Below, one piece after another: positions 9,860-21,023 of a stretch of 64,000 nucleotides of DNA (position 1 is its first letter; each line of letters opens with the position of its first letter). Both the position numbers and the translations under genes were made by a program. The DNA is from Auritidibacter sp. Marseille-P8566 (GTDB lineage: Bacteria; Actinomycetota; Actinomycetes; Actinomycetales; Microbacteriaceae), in the NCBI GenBank assembly GCA_945895375.1, contig CAMDEE010000006.1, forward strand, positions 1 through 64,000, in the 5' to 3' direction. The notes beneath the pieces were generated by a model. It ran no database searches. It worked only from the letters and a program-made list of their open reading frames with translations, and was not told the origin of the DNA.

Positions 9860-10882
9860 ATGTCGCAAGGACACTTCGGTGCTCCAGTTGTCACTTTGAC
9901 ACCTGCCCCAACTCTCGACAGAACTTACTTCGTAAATAACCTGCACCCAGGTGGAGTAAACCGTGCTGATGATGTTCGTGAAGAACTAGCTGGTAAAGGT
10001 ATCAACGTCTCTCGTGGTCTTACCCTGGCCAACATTCATGCTCCAGGTGTAGTTCCTATTGGTAATGCTGATCCAAGTGTTCTCGAAAGAACAGGTTCTT
10101 CTTTCCTAGTTCCACTATGGGTCGAAGGTAACCTTCGTGTTTCAACAACAATTGTTGACAAGCACGGCACAACCACCAAAGTAAATGAGTCTCCTAGATC
10201 TCTAAGCGAAGAAGATTGGCAGAAGGTTGTTGATCTAACCGAAGCTGAAGTTAGAAACACTGGAGCTAAGTGGCTAGTTATCGCTGGTGCTCTTCCAACT
10301 TATAAATCAACTGGTGTCTATGTTGATCTGCAGCCAATCTTTGACTCAATGAAGAAGATGGGTGTGAAGGTAGCTCTTGATACTTCAGGCGAACCTCTTT
10401 CATATTGGGCACGTAAGGGTTGCGTGACTGTAATCAAACCAAACGCTGAAGAACTAGCTTCTGCTGTTGGCAGAGAACTAGCTACCGTTGGTGATGTTGT
10501 TGAAGCGGCTCGTGAACTTTGTGAACACGGTATTGAAGTAGTGCTTGCATCTATGGGAGCAGACGGCATGATTGCTGTGACTCTTGACGGTCACTGGGCT
10601 GCTAGAACTCCTCCGGTTAAGGTAATCAACACTGTTGGTGCAGGAGATGCAACCCTTGCTGGTTTCCTATCTGCTGTTGTTTCTAACCCAATTGCCGAAG
10701 GTGAAGAAGACTACGGAGTGGGCTTCAATGTTTCACTAGGTGTGCAGACAGCTGTTCGTTGGGGAGCTATCGCAGTTACTCAACCGACCTCAGGTCTTGA
10801 GAACCTAGATAACATGCCGCCGGCAACTGTTGATTCTGAACCAAACCTAAATGTTCCACTCGAAGAAATAGCCAAACCATAG
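9860..10882 (+). CDS. 1-phosphofructokinase-like PfkB family sugar kinase
   Basis: TLTPAPTLDRTYFV...GKGINVSRGL...NTVGAGDATLAGFL. Confidence 0.9.
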   Translation: MSQGHFGAPVVTLTPAPTLDRTYFVNNLHPGGVNRADDVREELAGKGINVSRGLTLANIHAPGVVPIGNADPSVLERTGSSFLVPLWVEGNLRVSTTIVDKHGTTTKVNESPRSLSEEDWQKVVDLTEAEVRNTGAKWLVIAGALPTYKSTGVYVDLQPIFDSMKKMGVKVALDTSGEPLSYWARKGCVTVIKPNAEELASAVGRELATVGDVVEAARELCEHGIEVVLASMGADGMIAVTLDGHWAARTPPVKVINTVGAGDATLAGFLSAVVSNPIAEGEEDYGVGFNVSLGVQTAVRWGAIAVTQPTSGLENLDNMPPATVDSEPNLNVPLEEIAKP

Positions 10883-10892
10883 GAGTACTAAA

Positions 10893-11918
10893 GTGCCAGT
10901 AGCAACACCTGATCAATACGCAGAAATGATTGACCGCGCTAAGAAAGGTGGATTTGCTTACCCTGCCATCAACGTCTCTAGTTCACAAACAGTTAATGCT
11001 GTTCTGCAGGGACTAACTGAAGCAGGTTCTGATGGCATCCTCCAGGTAACAACAGGTGGTGGCGATTACTGGTCAGGTTCATCTGTCAAGCACATGGCAA
11101 CCGGTGCTGCAGCTATGGCTAACTTTGTAAGAGAAGTTGCTAAGAACTATCCAATCACTGTTGGTATTCACACAGACCACTGTTCAAAGCCACACCTAGA
11201 AACCTTCCTTCTTCCCCTTCTTGAACTAAGCAAGGAAAGAGTTCGTAACCACCAGGAGCCTTTGTTCAACTCACAGATGTGGGATGGCTCAGCTGTATCT
11301 CTAACTGAGAACCTTGAAATCTCTAAAGATCTTCTTGCTCAGACCAAGAACCTAGGCATCATCCTAGAAGTTGAGATTGGTGTTGTTGGTGGAGAAGAAG
11401 ATGGAGTTGAAGGTGGTGAAGGTGAACACCTTTACTCAACCATCGAAGATGGTCTGCTAACGGCTGAAGCTCTAGGTCTAGGTGAAAACGGCAGATACCT
11501 GACTGCTCTTACCTTCGGTAACGTCCACGGTGTTTACAAAGCAGGAAACGTAGTTCTAAGACCAGAACTACTAAATGACATTCAACGTGCAGTTGGTGAC
11601 AAGTATGGCAAGGACATGCCTTTGGATCTTGTCTTCCACGGTGGCTCAGGTTCAACTCCTCAAGAGATTGCTGATGCAGTTCGCTTTGGTGTTGTGAAGA
11701 TGAACATCGACACTGACACTCAGTATGCATTCACTAGATCTATCGCAGGTCACATGCTTTCTAACTACGACAAGGTTCTAAAAGTGGATGGCGAAGTTGG
11801 CGACAAGAAGGCTTATGACCCACGTGCCTGGGGCAAGGTTGCTGAAGCTGATATGGCTAAGCGTGTTGTTCTTGCTACTCAAGAGTTGGGTTCTGCTTCT
11901 AAATCTATGAGTATCTAA
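10893..11918 (+). CDS. fba: class II fructose-bisphosphate aldolase
   Basis: YPAINVSSSQTVNAVLQG...VGIHTDHC...EVEIGVVGGEEDGVEGGEGE...VFHGGSGS...MNIDTDTQYAFTR. Confidence 0.95.
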   Translation: MPVATPDQYAEMIDRAKKGGFAYPAINVSSSQTVNAVLQGLTEAGSDGILQVTTGGGDYWSGSSVKHMATGAAAMANFVREVAKNYPITVGIHTDHCSKPHLETFLLPLLELSKERVRNHQEPLFNSQMWDGSAVSLTENLEISKDLLAQTKNLGIILEVEIGVVGGEEDGVEGGEGEHLYSTIEDGLLTAEALGLGENGRYLTALTFGNVHGVYKAGNVVLRPELLNDIQRAVGDKYGKDMPLDLVFHGGSGSTPQEIADAVRFGVVKMNIDTDTQYAFTRSIAGHMLSNYDKVLKVDGEVGDKKAYDPRAWGKVAEADMAKRVVLATQELGSASKSMSI

Positions 11919-12124
11919 TGCTCGGTGTTGATCCTTTTTACGATAACGGGAATCCCCGTTTCAAAGGTTCATACAAGAACAAAGAAATGCATGGCTTCTG
12001 GGAGTTCTTTAGAAAAGACGGCTCTCTAATGAGATCTGGTTCTTTTGATCAAGGCAAACAAACTGGTGTTTGGAAGACATTTGACAGGACAGGGAAGCTT
12101 GTAAAGACAACTAACTTTAGTTAG
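11918..12124 (+). CDS. MORN / YwqK-like repeat small protein
   Basis: 68 aa, [54 protein letters not shown] overlap with fba stop. Confidence 0.75.
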   Translation: MLGVDPFYDNGNPRFKGSYKNKEMHGFWEFFRKDGSLMRSGSFDQGKQTGVWKTFDRTGKLVKTTNFS

Positions 12125-13155
12125 TGAGTGTCTGAGCTTCTCTTCTGCTTGTTACTAGTGTCTTCACCAGCAGCCTTTAGATCTTTTCTAAGTTCCTTAG
12201 GCAGTGAGAACTGAACATCTTCTTCAGCGGTCTGAACAATATCAACATCGCCATAGCCACGTTCTGCAAGAAAGACAAGAACTTCATCAACTAGGACCTC
12301 AGGAACAGAAGCACCTGATGTTACTCCAACAGTTAAAACACCTTCGAACCATTCATCTTTGATTTCAGATGCGTAGTCAACACGGTAAGAAGCTTTTGCT
12401 CCTGCTTCTAGTGCTACTTCAACCAGACGAACAGTGTTAGAAGAGTTAGCAGAACCAACAACGATAACTAGTTCAGCATCCAGAGCAACCTTCTTGATTG
12501 CTACCTGTCTGTTCTGAGTTGCGTAACAGATGTCATCGCTAGGTGGGTTTTGAAGAGTTGGGAATCTCTCACGAAGGGCTTCCACTGTTTCATAGGTTTC
12601 ATCAACTGAAAGAGTGGTCTGTGACAGCCAGATAACTTTCTCTGGATCTCTGACAGTTACGTTTAGGATTCCGTGACGACCATCAACTAGTTGAACATGG
12701 TCAGGAGCCTCTCCCGCTGTTCCTTCTACTTCTTCGTGACCTTCGTGACCGATAAGAAGAATGTCGTAGTCTTCGCTAGCAAATCTTTGAACTTCTCTGT
12801 GGACCTTGGTAACCAGTGGACAGGTTGCATCAATGGTGTTTAGGTTTCTTTCCTCTGAAGCCTTGATGACAGCAGGGCTCACTCCGTGAGCTGAGAAGAC
12901 CAGGATGCTGCCTTCAGGAACCTCGTCAACCTCGTTGACGAAGATAGCTCCACGTCTTTCAAGGCTGGAGACAACGTGCTTGTTGTGGACGATCTCTTTA
13001 CGGACATAGACCGGTGAGCCGTGTAGGTCTAGAGCCTTCTCTACTGCAATAACGGCTCTATCAACCCCAGCACAGTATCCTCTAGGGGCAGCCAAAAGAA
13101 CCCGCTTACGAGAAGCCATAAGTCCTTGGTCGGAAGTATTCTGGGAGATAGTCAC
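12121..13155 (-). CDS. ispH: 4-hydroxy-3-methylbut-2-enyl diphosphate reductase
   Basis: [17 protein letters not shown]...SAHGVSP...[11 protein letters not shown]; alternative start 13119. Confidence 0.96.
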   Translation of the reverse strand: MTISQNTSDQGLMASRKRVLLAAPRGYCAGVDRAVIAVEKALDLHGSPVYVRKEIVHNKHVVSSLERRGAIFVNEVDEVPEGSILVFSAHGVSPAVIKASEERNLNTIDATCPLVTKVHREVQRFASEDYDILLIGHEGHEEVEGTAGEAPDHVQLVDGRHGILNVTVRDPEKVIWLSQTTLSVDETYETVEALRERFPTLQNPPSDDICYATQNRQVAIKKVALDAELVIVVGSANSSNTVRLVEVALEAGAKASYRVDYASEIKDEWFEGVLTVGVTSGASVPEVLVDEVLVFLAERGYGDVDIVQTAEEDVQFSLPKELRKDLKAAGEDTSNKQKRSSDTH

Positions 13156-13191
13156 AAGGCAATTCTAAACGCACCGGAAAGGTTACTGGTC

Positions 13192-14406
13192 ATGAACGAG
13201 GTAATCGGCATAGGCAAAGACCCGGATCACCCGTTCACAGTCCAGCAATTGAGCGAAAGAGTCGCTAATGCGGTCAAAGGTTGGGGAAATGCCTGGGTTG
13301 AGGGCGAAATCATCAAGTTCCAAGCTAAAGCCGGAGGACATGCCTATCCGCAGCTTAGAGATCTAGCCACAGGCTCAACCATCTCGCTAGTTATCTTCAA
13401 CGGTGTTCTAGTTTCAGCTGGTGAAGAGTTCAAAGATGGTGACCGAGTCTTAGTGTCAGGAAACATGGACTACTACGTCGCCCGAGGAACACTAAGCCTA
13501 AAAGTATCTTCCATAAAGAAGGTGGGCCTTGGTGTTCTAATGGCTGAAATTGAAGCCAGAAGAGCAAAGATTTATGCCGAAGGTTTAGCAGATCCATCTA
13601 AGAAGAAGAAACTTCCTTTCCTACCTGGCGTAATCGGACTTATCACAGCTGAAAACTCAGACGCTGAAAAAGATGTTAGACAAAACGTGTTACTTAGATG
13701 GCCAGAGGCAGTCATAAGAATGGCTAACGTTTCTGTTCAAGGAGCAGAGTGTGCACCGAGCGTTATTGCAGCTCTAAAGAAGATGGACGCAGATCCTGAG
13801 GTCGAAGTAATTATCATCACCCGAGGTGGTGGTGGATTCCTAGATCTAGTTGGCTTCAGCGATGAAGCTCTGGTTCGAGCTGTGGCTGCTTGTGAGACTC
13901 CGGTTATCTCGGCTATCGGCCACGAAAACGACAGACCAATCATTGATGATGTTTCCGACCTAAGAGCATCTACTCCAACAGATGCTGCTAAACGAGTAGT
14001 TCCTGATGTGGTTGAAGAGCGCAAAAAGATTAGAGATTCTCTAGAGAGAATGAAGCAGATCATTGGTTCCTACCTCGGTCACCAGGTAACCCTGATTCAA
14101 CAGATTAGACAGCATCCTCTTCTAAAAGACCCTCATGCCTACCTAATCCAGAGAACCGATGACCTAGCAAGAGCTCTAGGAGAACTTAGAGATGACCTTG
14201 ACTACAAGCTAGATAGACAAAGTACTGATCTAGAGAACAAGAAGAACCTGCTTCGCTCACTATCCCCACAAAGTACCCTCGATAGAGGCTATGCGGTGGT
14301 TAGAGATAGCGAAGGCAACGTTATAACTGACCCAAAGATGGCTAAAGCCGGAATATTACTCAAACTAAGGGTTGCCAAGGGCGACCTGGATGCAACCGCT
14401 AACTAA
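13192..14406 (+). CDS. xseA: exodeoxyribonuclease VII large subunit
   Basis: FTVQQLSERVANAVKGWGNAWVEGEI...ITRGGGGFLDLVGFSDEALVRAVA; ATG at 13192 preferred over 13126. Confidence 0.94.
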   Translation: MNEVIGIGKDPDHPFTVQQLSERVANAVKGWGNAWVEGEIIKFQAKAGGHAYPQLRDLATGSTISLVIFNGVLVSAGEEFKDGDRVLVSGNMDYYVARGTLSLKVSSIKKVGLGVLMAEIEARRAKIYAEGLADPSKKKKLPFLPGVIGLITAENSDAEKDVRQNVLLRWPEAVIRMANVSVQGAECAPSVIAALKKMDADPEVEVIIITRGGGGFLDLVGFSDEALVRAVAACETPVISAIGHENDRPIIDDVSDLRASTPTDAAKRVVPDVVEERKKIRDSLERMKQIIGSYLGHQVTLIQQIRQHPLLKDPHAYLIQRTDDLARALGELRDDLDYKLDRQSTDLENKKNLLRSLSPQSTLDRGYAVVRDSEGNVITDPKMAKAGILLKLRVAKGDLDATAN

Positions 14407-14429
14407 TCAACGATTAAACTGGAGAGACC

Positions 14430-14648
14430 ATGACTGAGAAGAACCCTAACGCAGATATCGCCGAGATGACCTATGAGCAGGCTCGCGACGAACTAACCAA
14501 GGTGCTCAACCAGCTAGAGCAGGGTTCAGTAACCCTAGATCAGAGCATGGCCCTATGGCAGCGTGGTGAAGTCTTAGCTCAGAAGTGTGAAGAGTGGCTC
14601 ACCGGAGCTAGAGCAAAACTTGATGAAGTACTAAAGAAGAAGGACTAA
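14430..14648 (+). CDS. xseB: exodeoxyribonuclease VII small subunit
   Basis: MTYEQARDELTKVLNQLEQGSVTLDQSMALWQRGEVLAQKCEEWL. Confidence 0.94.
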   Translation: MTEKNPNADIAEMTYEQARDELTKVLNQLEQGSVTLDQSMALWQRGEVLAQKCEEWLTGARAKLDEVLKKKD

Positions 14649-14655
14649 ATACCCC

Positions 14656-15237
14656 TTGAGTGATTCAGCCGCTAGACACAGAGCTCGCCAAACAGTAATC
14701 AACCTGATTCTGGCACTAGGAGCATCTATCGGCTTAGTTGTCACACTTGTCCTTATCGTTCCTCGTGATGACTCATCTCGCATTAGAGAGATTGATTACA
14801 CGGCTATTTCTCAAAAAGCTAAAGCGGATTCAGGCTTTGATGTAATCACCATTACTCCCCCAGAAAACTGGTGGTCAAATAATGCGATGCTCACCACCAA
14901 CAACATTGATACCGTTCCAGTTTTCAAAGCTGGCTTTGTTGGTAGCGACATCAAATACGTCGGATACACCCAAGCCTTCAATGCCAACCCAACCTGGTTA
15001 GCACTATCTCTAAATGGCAAGGTGCTAACCAAAGAATATTCTTCAAAGCATTACAAATGGGATGTCTACGAATCAATAACCAAGAATGAACCTAAGAAAA
15101 CTATGGATTACATCATGGTCTTGAATTACAGGGATCAGGATTACATGCTCGTCTATGGAGTTGCTGGAGACAGCGAATTCAAAACCTTCATTGATTCAAT
15201 AGACGAGAAACTATGGGGAGTTCCTAAAGTTGAATAA
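14656..15237 (+). CDS. DUF4245 family membrane-anchored protein
   Basis: ARHRARQTVINLILALGASIGLVVTLVLIVPR N-terminal TM; TTG start; position after xseB as in actinobacteria. Confidence 0.8.
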   Translation: MSDSAARHRARQTVINLILALGASIGLVVTLVLIVPRDDSSRIREIDYTAISQKAKADSGFDVITITPPENWWSNNAMLTTNNIDTVPVFKAGFVGSDIKYVGYTQAFNANPTWLALSLNGKVLTKEYSSKHYKWDVYESITKNEPKKTMDYIMVLNYRDQDYMLVYGVAGDSEFKTFIDSIDEKLWGVPKVE

Positions 15238-15859
15238 TTCACCGAGACCACAAACACCCGCTGCTGCTTGGCAGGCAATGCTTGCCGGTAACCAAAGATT
15301 CGTAACAGACAGCCCTCGGCACCTGAAACAAGATTTCGGGCTGAGAAAAGAACTAGCTAAAGAGCAAAAACCATTCGCTGCACTATTCGGTTGTTCTGAT
15401 TCCAGGCTTTCAGCTGAAATTATCTTTGATGTTAGCTTGGGTGACTTGTTTGTTGTTAGAAATGCTGGACAGGTAATCGCTGAAACTATCTTGGGTTCTC
15501 TAGAGTATGCGGTTGAAGTCTTAGGGGTTCCCCTGATTCTGGTTTTAGGTCACGACGAGTGTGGAGCAATCAGAGCAACCATGAATGCCGTTGAGGGGCA
15601 AGCCCTTCCTGAAGGTGAATTCATTCATAACCTGGTTCAAAGGATTTCGCCAACAGTTGAGGCAGCCCATGCAAATGGGCTGCACCAAATAGACCAGATA
15701 ACTGACCTTCATGTCCGACATACCATCAACGAGCTCATCGCCCGATCAACACTGATCGCTTCAAGGATTGAATCGGGTAAATTGGCTGTTGTAGGAGCAA
15801 ATTACAAGCTAACCCTTGGTGAGATTCAAGAGATCGTAACCATCGGCAATACACAGTAG
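15230..15859 (+). CDS. beta-carbonic anhydrase
   Basis: AWQAMLAGNQRFV...ALFGCSDSRLSAEIIFD...GHDECGAI. Confidence 0.93.
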   Translation: MNNSPRPQTPAAAWQAMLAGNQRFVTDSPRHLKQDFGLRKELAKEQKPFAALFGCSDSRLSAEIIFDVSLGDLFVVRNAGQVIAETILGSLEYAVEVLGVPLILVLGHDECGAIRATMNAVEGQALPEGEFIHNLVQRISPTVEAAHANGLHQIDQITDLHVRHTINELIARSTLIASRIESGKLAVVGANYKLTLGEIQEIVTIGNTQ

Positions 15860-15872
15860 AAAAGGCAACTAA

Positions 15873-17261
15873 ATGGAATACCGCATCGAACACGACACCA
15901 TGGGTGAAGTCAAAGTCCCAGTAGACGCTTTATACGCAGCACAGACTGCAAGAGCAGTAGAGAACTTCCCAATCAGCGGTACCACTCTAGAGCGAGCACA
16001 CATTGCAGCTCTTGCTCAGATCAAGAAGTCAGCAGCCCTAGCTAACGCTTCCCTTGGTGTTCTAGATAAGAACATAGCCGACGCTATTGCCTATGCAGCC
16101 GATGAGGTTATCTCAGGTAAGCACGATAAAGAATTCCCCGTAGATGTTTTCCAGACCGGGTCAGGAACTTCATCGAATATGAACATGAATGAAGTTCTAG
16201 CAACCCTGGCAACAGCAAAGCTAGGTAGCAAGGTTCACCCTAACGACCACGTGAACGCATCTCAGTCATCAAACGATGTATTCCCTACCTCAGTTCACGT
16301 AGCAGTAACCTCTGCCCTTATTCACAACCTGCTGCCATCTCTTGATCACCTAGCTAAAGCCTTAGAAGTAAAAGCTAAGGCTTGGGAGACAGTAGTAAAA
16401 GCAGGTCGTACGCATTTGATGGATGCAACTCCCGTGACACTAGGTCAAGAGTTCGGTGGCTACGCAGCTCAGATTAGATACGGCATTGAAAGAGTTGAAG
16501 CAACTATTTCTCGTGTTGCTGAAGTTCCACTAGGTGGAACTGCTGTTGGCACAGGAATCAACACTCCTAAGGGTTTCCCTCAGGAAGTTATTCGTCTACT
16601 GGCAGCAGAGACAAAGCTTCCAGTTACAGAAGCTAGAAACCACTTCGAAGCACAAGGAGCAAGAGATGCTCTAGTTGAAGCATCAGGTGCTCTTAGAACT
16701 CTTTCTGTTGGTGTTACCAAGATTTGTAATGACCTTCGTTGGATGGGTTCAGGACCTAACGCAGGTATCGGAGAACTTGCTATTCCAGATCTTCAACCAG
16801 GTTCCTCAATCATGCCAGGCAAGGTCAACCCTGTAATTCCAGAAGCAGTGCTTATGGTTGTTGCTCGAGTAATAGGTAACGATGCAACAGTTGCTTGGGC
16901 TGGTGCCACAGGTAACTTTGAACTAAACGTAGCAATCCCTGTTATGGGTAACGCCCTTCTTGAGTCAATTAGATTGCTTTCTAACTCTCTTGTTCTTCTA
17001 GCTGATAAGACCATTGATGGACTAGAGGCCAACGTTGAAAGATCAAGAGCACTAGCTGAGTCTTCTCCTTCTATTGTTACCCCGCTAAACAAATACATTG
17101 GCTACGAGTCAGCAGCCAAGATTGCTAAGCATGCTGTTGCTAAGGGTGTAACAATCCGTGAGGCAACTATTGAACTTGGTTACGTTGATGGCGAGAAGCT
17201 AACTATGGAACAGCTAGATAAAGCCCTAGATGTTCTATCTATGACTAAGCCGAGTGAGTAA
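15873..17261 (+). CDS. fumC: class II fumarate hydratase
   Basis: [32 protein letters not shown]...[16 protein letters not shown]. Confidence 0.96.
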   Translation: MEYRIEHDTMGEVKVPVDALYAAQTARAVENFPISGTTLERAHIAALAQIKKSAALANASLGVLDKNIADAIAYAADEVISGKHDKEFPVDVFQTGSGTSSNMNMNEVLATLATAKLGSKVHPNDHVNASQSSNDVFPTSVHVAVTSALIHNLLPSLDHLAKALEVKAKAWETVVKAGRTHLMDATPVTLGQEFGGYAAQIRYGIERVEATISRVAEVPLGGTAVGTGINTPKGFPQEVIRLLAAETKLPVTEARNHFEAQGARDALVEASGALRTLSVGVTKICNDLRWMGSGPNAGIGELAIPDLQPGSSIMPGKVNPVIPEAVLMVVARVIGNDATVAWAGATGNFELNVAIPVMGNALLESIRLLSNSLVLLADKTIDGLEANVERSRALAESSPSIVTPLNKYIGYESAAKIAKHAVAKGVTIREATIELGYVDGEKLTMEQLDKALDVLSMTKPSE

Positions 17262-17733
17262 TCACCCAATAGCTTGTAGTTCCTATAAAACTAAGTAACA
17301 GGTAAGGCCCTAAGGGGATACTCGTACCCAGGCTTACCTTGCCCTTGGTTAGAAGCAACAGAATCACTCCAAAGGCAAGGACAAAAGCTATGCCAATAGC
17401 CACTATCGGCAGATAGATGTTGAAGTAACCAAGAATCAGAGCAAGTCCTCCTGCTAACTTCACATCCCCCATACCCAAGACATCAAAGTGATTAGCAATA
17501 ACTCCAATCACTAAAACAGCCAGTGAACAAAGAACACTAAATAGAAACCGTGCCCAGTCCATCGAGATTGTGGTGGCAACAAGCTGTGAGATAAGAGCTA
17601 TCGGATAGGTGGGCAAGACTAACCTATTTGGAAGACGATGTTCTCTTAGATCTATTACAGCTAAGGGCCATGCCACCGCTAGCAAATACAGAGCGGGTAT
17701 TAGAGCTAGTAATTCAGATGGACTGGGCACCAA
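17245..17733 (-). CDS. A24 family prepilin peptidase, peptidase domain only
   Basis: [17 protein letters not shown]...[19 protein letters not shown]. Confidence 0.85.
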   Translation of the reverse strand: MVPSPSELLALIPALYLLAVAWPLAVIDLREHRLPNRLVLPTYPIALISQLVATTISMDWARFLFSVLCSLAVLVIGVIANHFDVLGMGDVKLAGGLALILGYFNIYLPIVAIGIAFVLAFGVILLLLTKGKVSLGTSIPLGPYLLLSFIGTTSYWVITHSA

Positions 17734-17779
17734 ACCAAGTTAGTCAAAAACCAAAAAGGCTTCTTAAGTTTTACACAGG

Positions 17780-19132
17780 CTAGTTATCTAGAAGGCTAGT
17801 AACCATATCTGCTATAGGTGACCGCTCTGATCTGGTTAGAGTCAGGTGAGCAAACAGTGATTGACCTTTGAGTGCTTCAATCACTGAAGCAACACCATCG
17901 TGTCGACCAACTCGAAGGTTATCTCGCTGAGCCACATCGTGAGTCATGATAACTCTTGAGTTCTGTCCAATACGGCTTAGAACTGTCAGCAGAACATTTC
18001 TCTCAAGTGATTGAGCTTCATCAACAATCACGAAAGTGTCGTGTAGCGATCTACCTCTGATGTGTGTGAGAGGAAGAACTTCTAGTAGTCCTCTATCAAT
18101 TACATGCTCAATAACTTCTTTGCTAACCAATGGTCCTAAAGTGTCAAAGACTGCTTGAGCCCAAGGGTTCATCTTCTCTGCTTCTGTGCCAGGTAGGAAA
18201 CCTAGCTCTTGTCCACCAACTGCATACAAAGGTCTAAAGACCATAATCTTCTTGTGGGCACGACGTTCTAGGACTGCCTCTAGACCAGCACATAAAGCTA
18301 GAGCTGATTTACCAGTACCGGCCCTACCACCTAGAGAAACAATTCCTACTTCTGGATCTAGCAATACATCGATAGCCAGTCTCTGCTCTGCTGAGCGACC
18401 GTGAACTCCAAAGAGTTCTCTATCTCCACGAACGAGCTTGATTCTCTTGTCCTGAGTCACACGGCCTAGAGCACTGCCTCTTTCACTAGTGATTACTAGA
18501 CCACAGTTAGTAGGTAGGTCTTTGACCTGAGGGTGGTCGTAGATTTCACCATCATAGAAATCACTCATCTGGTCAGCACTAAGAGCAATCTCAGCGATGC
18601 CGGTGTATCCAGAGTCAACTGCCATCTCAGCTTTGTATTCATCAGCTAGTAAACCAAGTGCTGAAGCCTTAACACGAAGTGGAAGGTCTTTAGAAACAAC
18701 AGTTACATCAAACCCTTCATTAGACAGATTTGCTGCTACCGCCAAGATTCTTGAATCGTTATCGCCTAGTTGGAAACCAACTGGAAGAACATCTGGGTTG
18801 ATGTGGTTCAGTTCAACTCGAAGAGTTCCACCATCTCCAACAGGGACTGGGAAATCTAATCTTTCATGTTTGATTCGAAGATCATCTAGGTTTCTAAGTG
18901 CTTGTCTAGCGAAGTAACCGATCTCTGGATCGTGACGCTTTTTCTCAAGCTCATTGATAACGATGATTGGAATTACAAGTTCATGCTCTTTGAAACGGAA
19001 CATGGCTCTAGGGTCAGCCAGGAAAACTGAAGTATCTATGATGAAGGTCTTGATTGCCGTATCCGGCTTGACTGGTTTGGCCTTAGCAGTTGTCTTTGTG
19101 GTCTTGGTCGTAGTACTGCTGTTAGCGGCCAT
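17780..19132 (-). CDS. PIN domain-PhoH family ATPase (PhoH2-like)
   Basis: [38 protein letters not shown]...[19 protein letters not shown]...[19 protein letters not shown]. Confidence 0.94.
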   Translation of the reverse strand: MAANSSTTTKTTKTTAKAKPVKPDTAIKTFIIDTSVFLADPRAMFRFKEHELVIPIIVINELEKKRHDPEIGYFARQALRNLDDLRIKHERLDFPVPVGDGGTLRVELNHINPDVLPVGFQLGDNDSRILAVAANLSNEGFDVTVVSKDLPLRVKASALGLLADEYKAEMAVDSGYTGIAEIALSADQMSDFYDGEIYDHPQVKDLPTNCGLVITSERGSALGRVTQDKRIKLVRGDRELFGVHGRSAEQRLAIDVLLDPEVGIVSLGGRAGTGKSALALCAGLEAVLERRAHKKIMVFRPLYAVGGQELGFLPGTEAEKMNPWAQAVFDTLGPLVSKEVIEHVIDRGLLEVLPLTHIRGRSLHDTFVIVDEAQSLERNVLLTVLSRIGQNSRVIMTHDVAQRDNLRVGRHDGVASVIEALKGQSLFAHLTLTRSERSPIADMVTSLLDN

Positions 19133-19230
19133 TTATGCTCCAATTCACTTATTGGAATCATGTTAGAACTTGATTAGCAAATTCTTATTTCAACACGCCT
19201 AGTGTTTTTGGTCTGTAACTAGAAATTAAC

Positions 19231-19992
19231 CTAAGCCCCGAAACGTCTATTTCGCTTAGCGAATGCTCTAAGTGCACGAAGGAAATCAACCCTTCTAAAA
19301 TCAGGCCAGAGGGCTTCCTCGAAATAGAGTTCGCTGTTGCTACTTTGCCAAAGCAAGAAACCACTTAGTCTTTGTTCACCTGAAGTTCTAATGATCAAAT
19401 CAGGATCTGGTTGTCCACCGGTGTATAGGTGCTCAGTAATAAGTTCAGGAGATAGTAGTTCTGCCAAATCTTCAATGCTGCTGCCAGCTTCTGAATGCTT
19501 ACGAAGAATCTGTTTCATCGCTTCAGCAATCTCATTGCGACCACCGTAGGCAACAGCCAGGTTCACATCTAATCCCTTGAGATCTGCTGTTGCCTTCTCA
19601 GCAATCTCGATTCTTTCTCGAAGATCAGCAGGAAGAGCATCTCTATCCCCTACTAGTCTTACTCGCCACTTCTTAGCTTCTGCTAGTTCTGTTGCAACAT
19701 CTCCGATGATTGCTAGAAGATCATCTAGTTCATCTGTTGACCTTTTAGTTAGATTCTCAATGGAGAGCATATACAAAGTAACAACTGGAATCTCTAACTC
19801 ATCACACCAACCCAGGAACTCATGGATCTTCTTTCCCCCAGCAGTGTGACCAATCTTAGGTTTAGCCCCAAAGTTTCTCTCAGCCCAGCGTCTATTGCCA
19901 TCAAGCATCACAGCTACGTGCTTAGGTAGGTCAACTGAGGAAAGGTCCCCTAGGATTCCCCGCTCATATAGCCTGTAAATCAACTTACGCAT
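19231..19992 (-). CDS. uppS: isoprenyl transferase (polyprenyl diphosphate synthase)
   Basis: LPKHVAVMLDGNRRWAERNF...LIIRTSGEQRLSGFLLWQSSNSELYF. Confidence 0.94.
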   Translation of the reverse strand: MRKLIYRLYERGILGDLSSVDLPKHVAVMLDGNRRWAERNFGAKPKIGHTAGGKKIHEFLGWCDELEIPVVTLYMLSIENLTKRSTDELDDLLAIIGDVATELAEAKKWRVRLVGDRDALPADLRERIEIAEKATADLKGLDVNLAVAYGGRNEIAEAMKQILRKHSEAGSSIEDLAELLSPELITEHLYTGGQPDPDLIIRTSGEQRLSGFLLWQSSNSELYFEEALWPDFRRVDFLRALRAFAKRNRRFGA

Positions 19993-20048
19993 ACCTTTAA
20001 GGTTACCTGCCGAAGGCAGGCATTAGGACAAAGGCGTAAGGTTGAGTA

Positions 20049-20765
20049 ATGAACAACGAACAGCCAGATCCCCTGTATCTTCCAGTAACAGAAACAGTTC
20101 CAGATACAGCCCTAGACCCTAAACCTAGCTGGCGAGGTTGGATTCACACCGGTGTATTACCAATAGTCATTGCCGGTGGCATAGTTCTTCTAGTTCTTGC
20201 CGATGGTGTTGTTCCTAAGGTTGCAGCAGCCATCTTCTTTGCTTGTTCATTCTTACTATTTGGTAACTCTGCTCTGTATCACCGCTTCAACTGGAAGCCA
20301 AAGATGAGAGTTGCTCTCAAGAGAATTGATCACGCTAACATCTTCTTACTTATTGCCGGTAGCTACACACCAATGGCAATGCTCGCTTTAGAGCGAGATA
20401 AAGGTGTAGTTCTACTTCTAAGTGTTTGGATAGGAGCTCTAGTAGGAGTGTTCTTCAGAGTGTTCTGGATCAATGCACCTAGATGGCTTTATGTTCCACT
20501 TTATGTGGGTCTCGGTTGGGCAGCGATGTTCTATATCGTTGACTTCCTAAACTTCAACTTAGTTGCAATGGTTCTTATTCTTGCTGGTGGTCTTTGTTAC
20601 ACAGCAGGTGCTGTGTTCTATGGTCTAAAAAGACCTAACCCATTTCCAGGTCACTTTGGTTTCCATGAAATCTTTCATTCACTAACAGTGATTGCTTTTA
20701 TGTGTCACTGGGTAGCAGTGTTACTAGTGAGCATTAACCCACTAGTTGGATCACTAGGAAACTAG
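20049..20765 (+). CDS. trhA: hemolysin III / TrhA (PAQR) family membrane protein
   Basis: NSALYHRFNWKPK...LKRIDHANIFLLIAGSYTPMAML...HEIFHSLTVIAFMCHWVAV. Confidence 0.9.
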   Translation: MNNEQPDPLYLPVTETVPDTALDPKPSWRGWIHTGVLPIVIAGGIVLLVLADGVVPKVAAAIFFACSFLLFGNSALYHRFNWKPKMRVALKRIDHANIFLLIAGSYTPMAMLALERDKGVVLLLSVWIGALVGVFFRVFWINAPRWLYVPLYVGLGWAAMFYIVDFLNFNLVAMVLILAGGLCYTAGAVFYGLKRPNPFPGHFGFHEIFHSLTVIAFMCHWVAVLLVSINPLVGSLGN

Positions 20766-21007
20766 TTCTGCTTCTTACGCTGTTTCTCTAGTTCAGCAGC
20801 TTCTTCAATAGCAGCTTGCTCTTCAGAGATCTCTTGTTGAATCTCATCACGGTAACGAACCTTACGGATTCTTCTAACCATATCAAAGATTAGAAAACCT
20901 GCTCCGATAGCCATGGCAAAGGTAAAGATCCAGCCGATAGTTCCTGGGCTTGCAGCAATAGCTTCAGCTTCTTCTTCGGCTCTTAGTATCAAGGTATTGA
21001 AGTTCAT
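20762..21007 (-). CDS. small single-TM hypothetical protein
   Basis: 81 aa, central TM, charged C-term; terminal 4-nt overlap with trhA. Confidence 0.7.
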   Translation of the reverse strand: MNFNTLILRAEEEAEAIAASPGTIGWIFTFAMAIGAGFLIFDMVRRIRKVRYRDEIQQEISEEQAAIEEAAELEKQRKKQN

Positions 21008-21023
21008 GAGTTAACCTTAACCT

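Noticed and set aside
9860-11918. pfkB plus class II aldolase as an unusual sugar pathway
   Set aside because: Ordinary pairing of a fructose-1-P/tagatose-6-P kinase-type enzyme with aldolase; nothing unusual in motifs.
18186-19849. Several + strand ORFs opposite phoH-like and uppS
   Set aside because: Antisense shadows of well-supported conserved genes; low-complexity Ser/Arg-rich translations.
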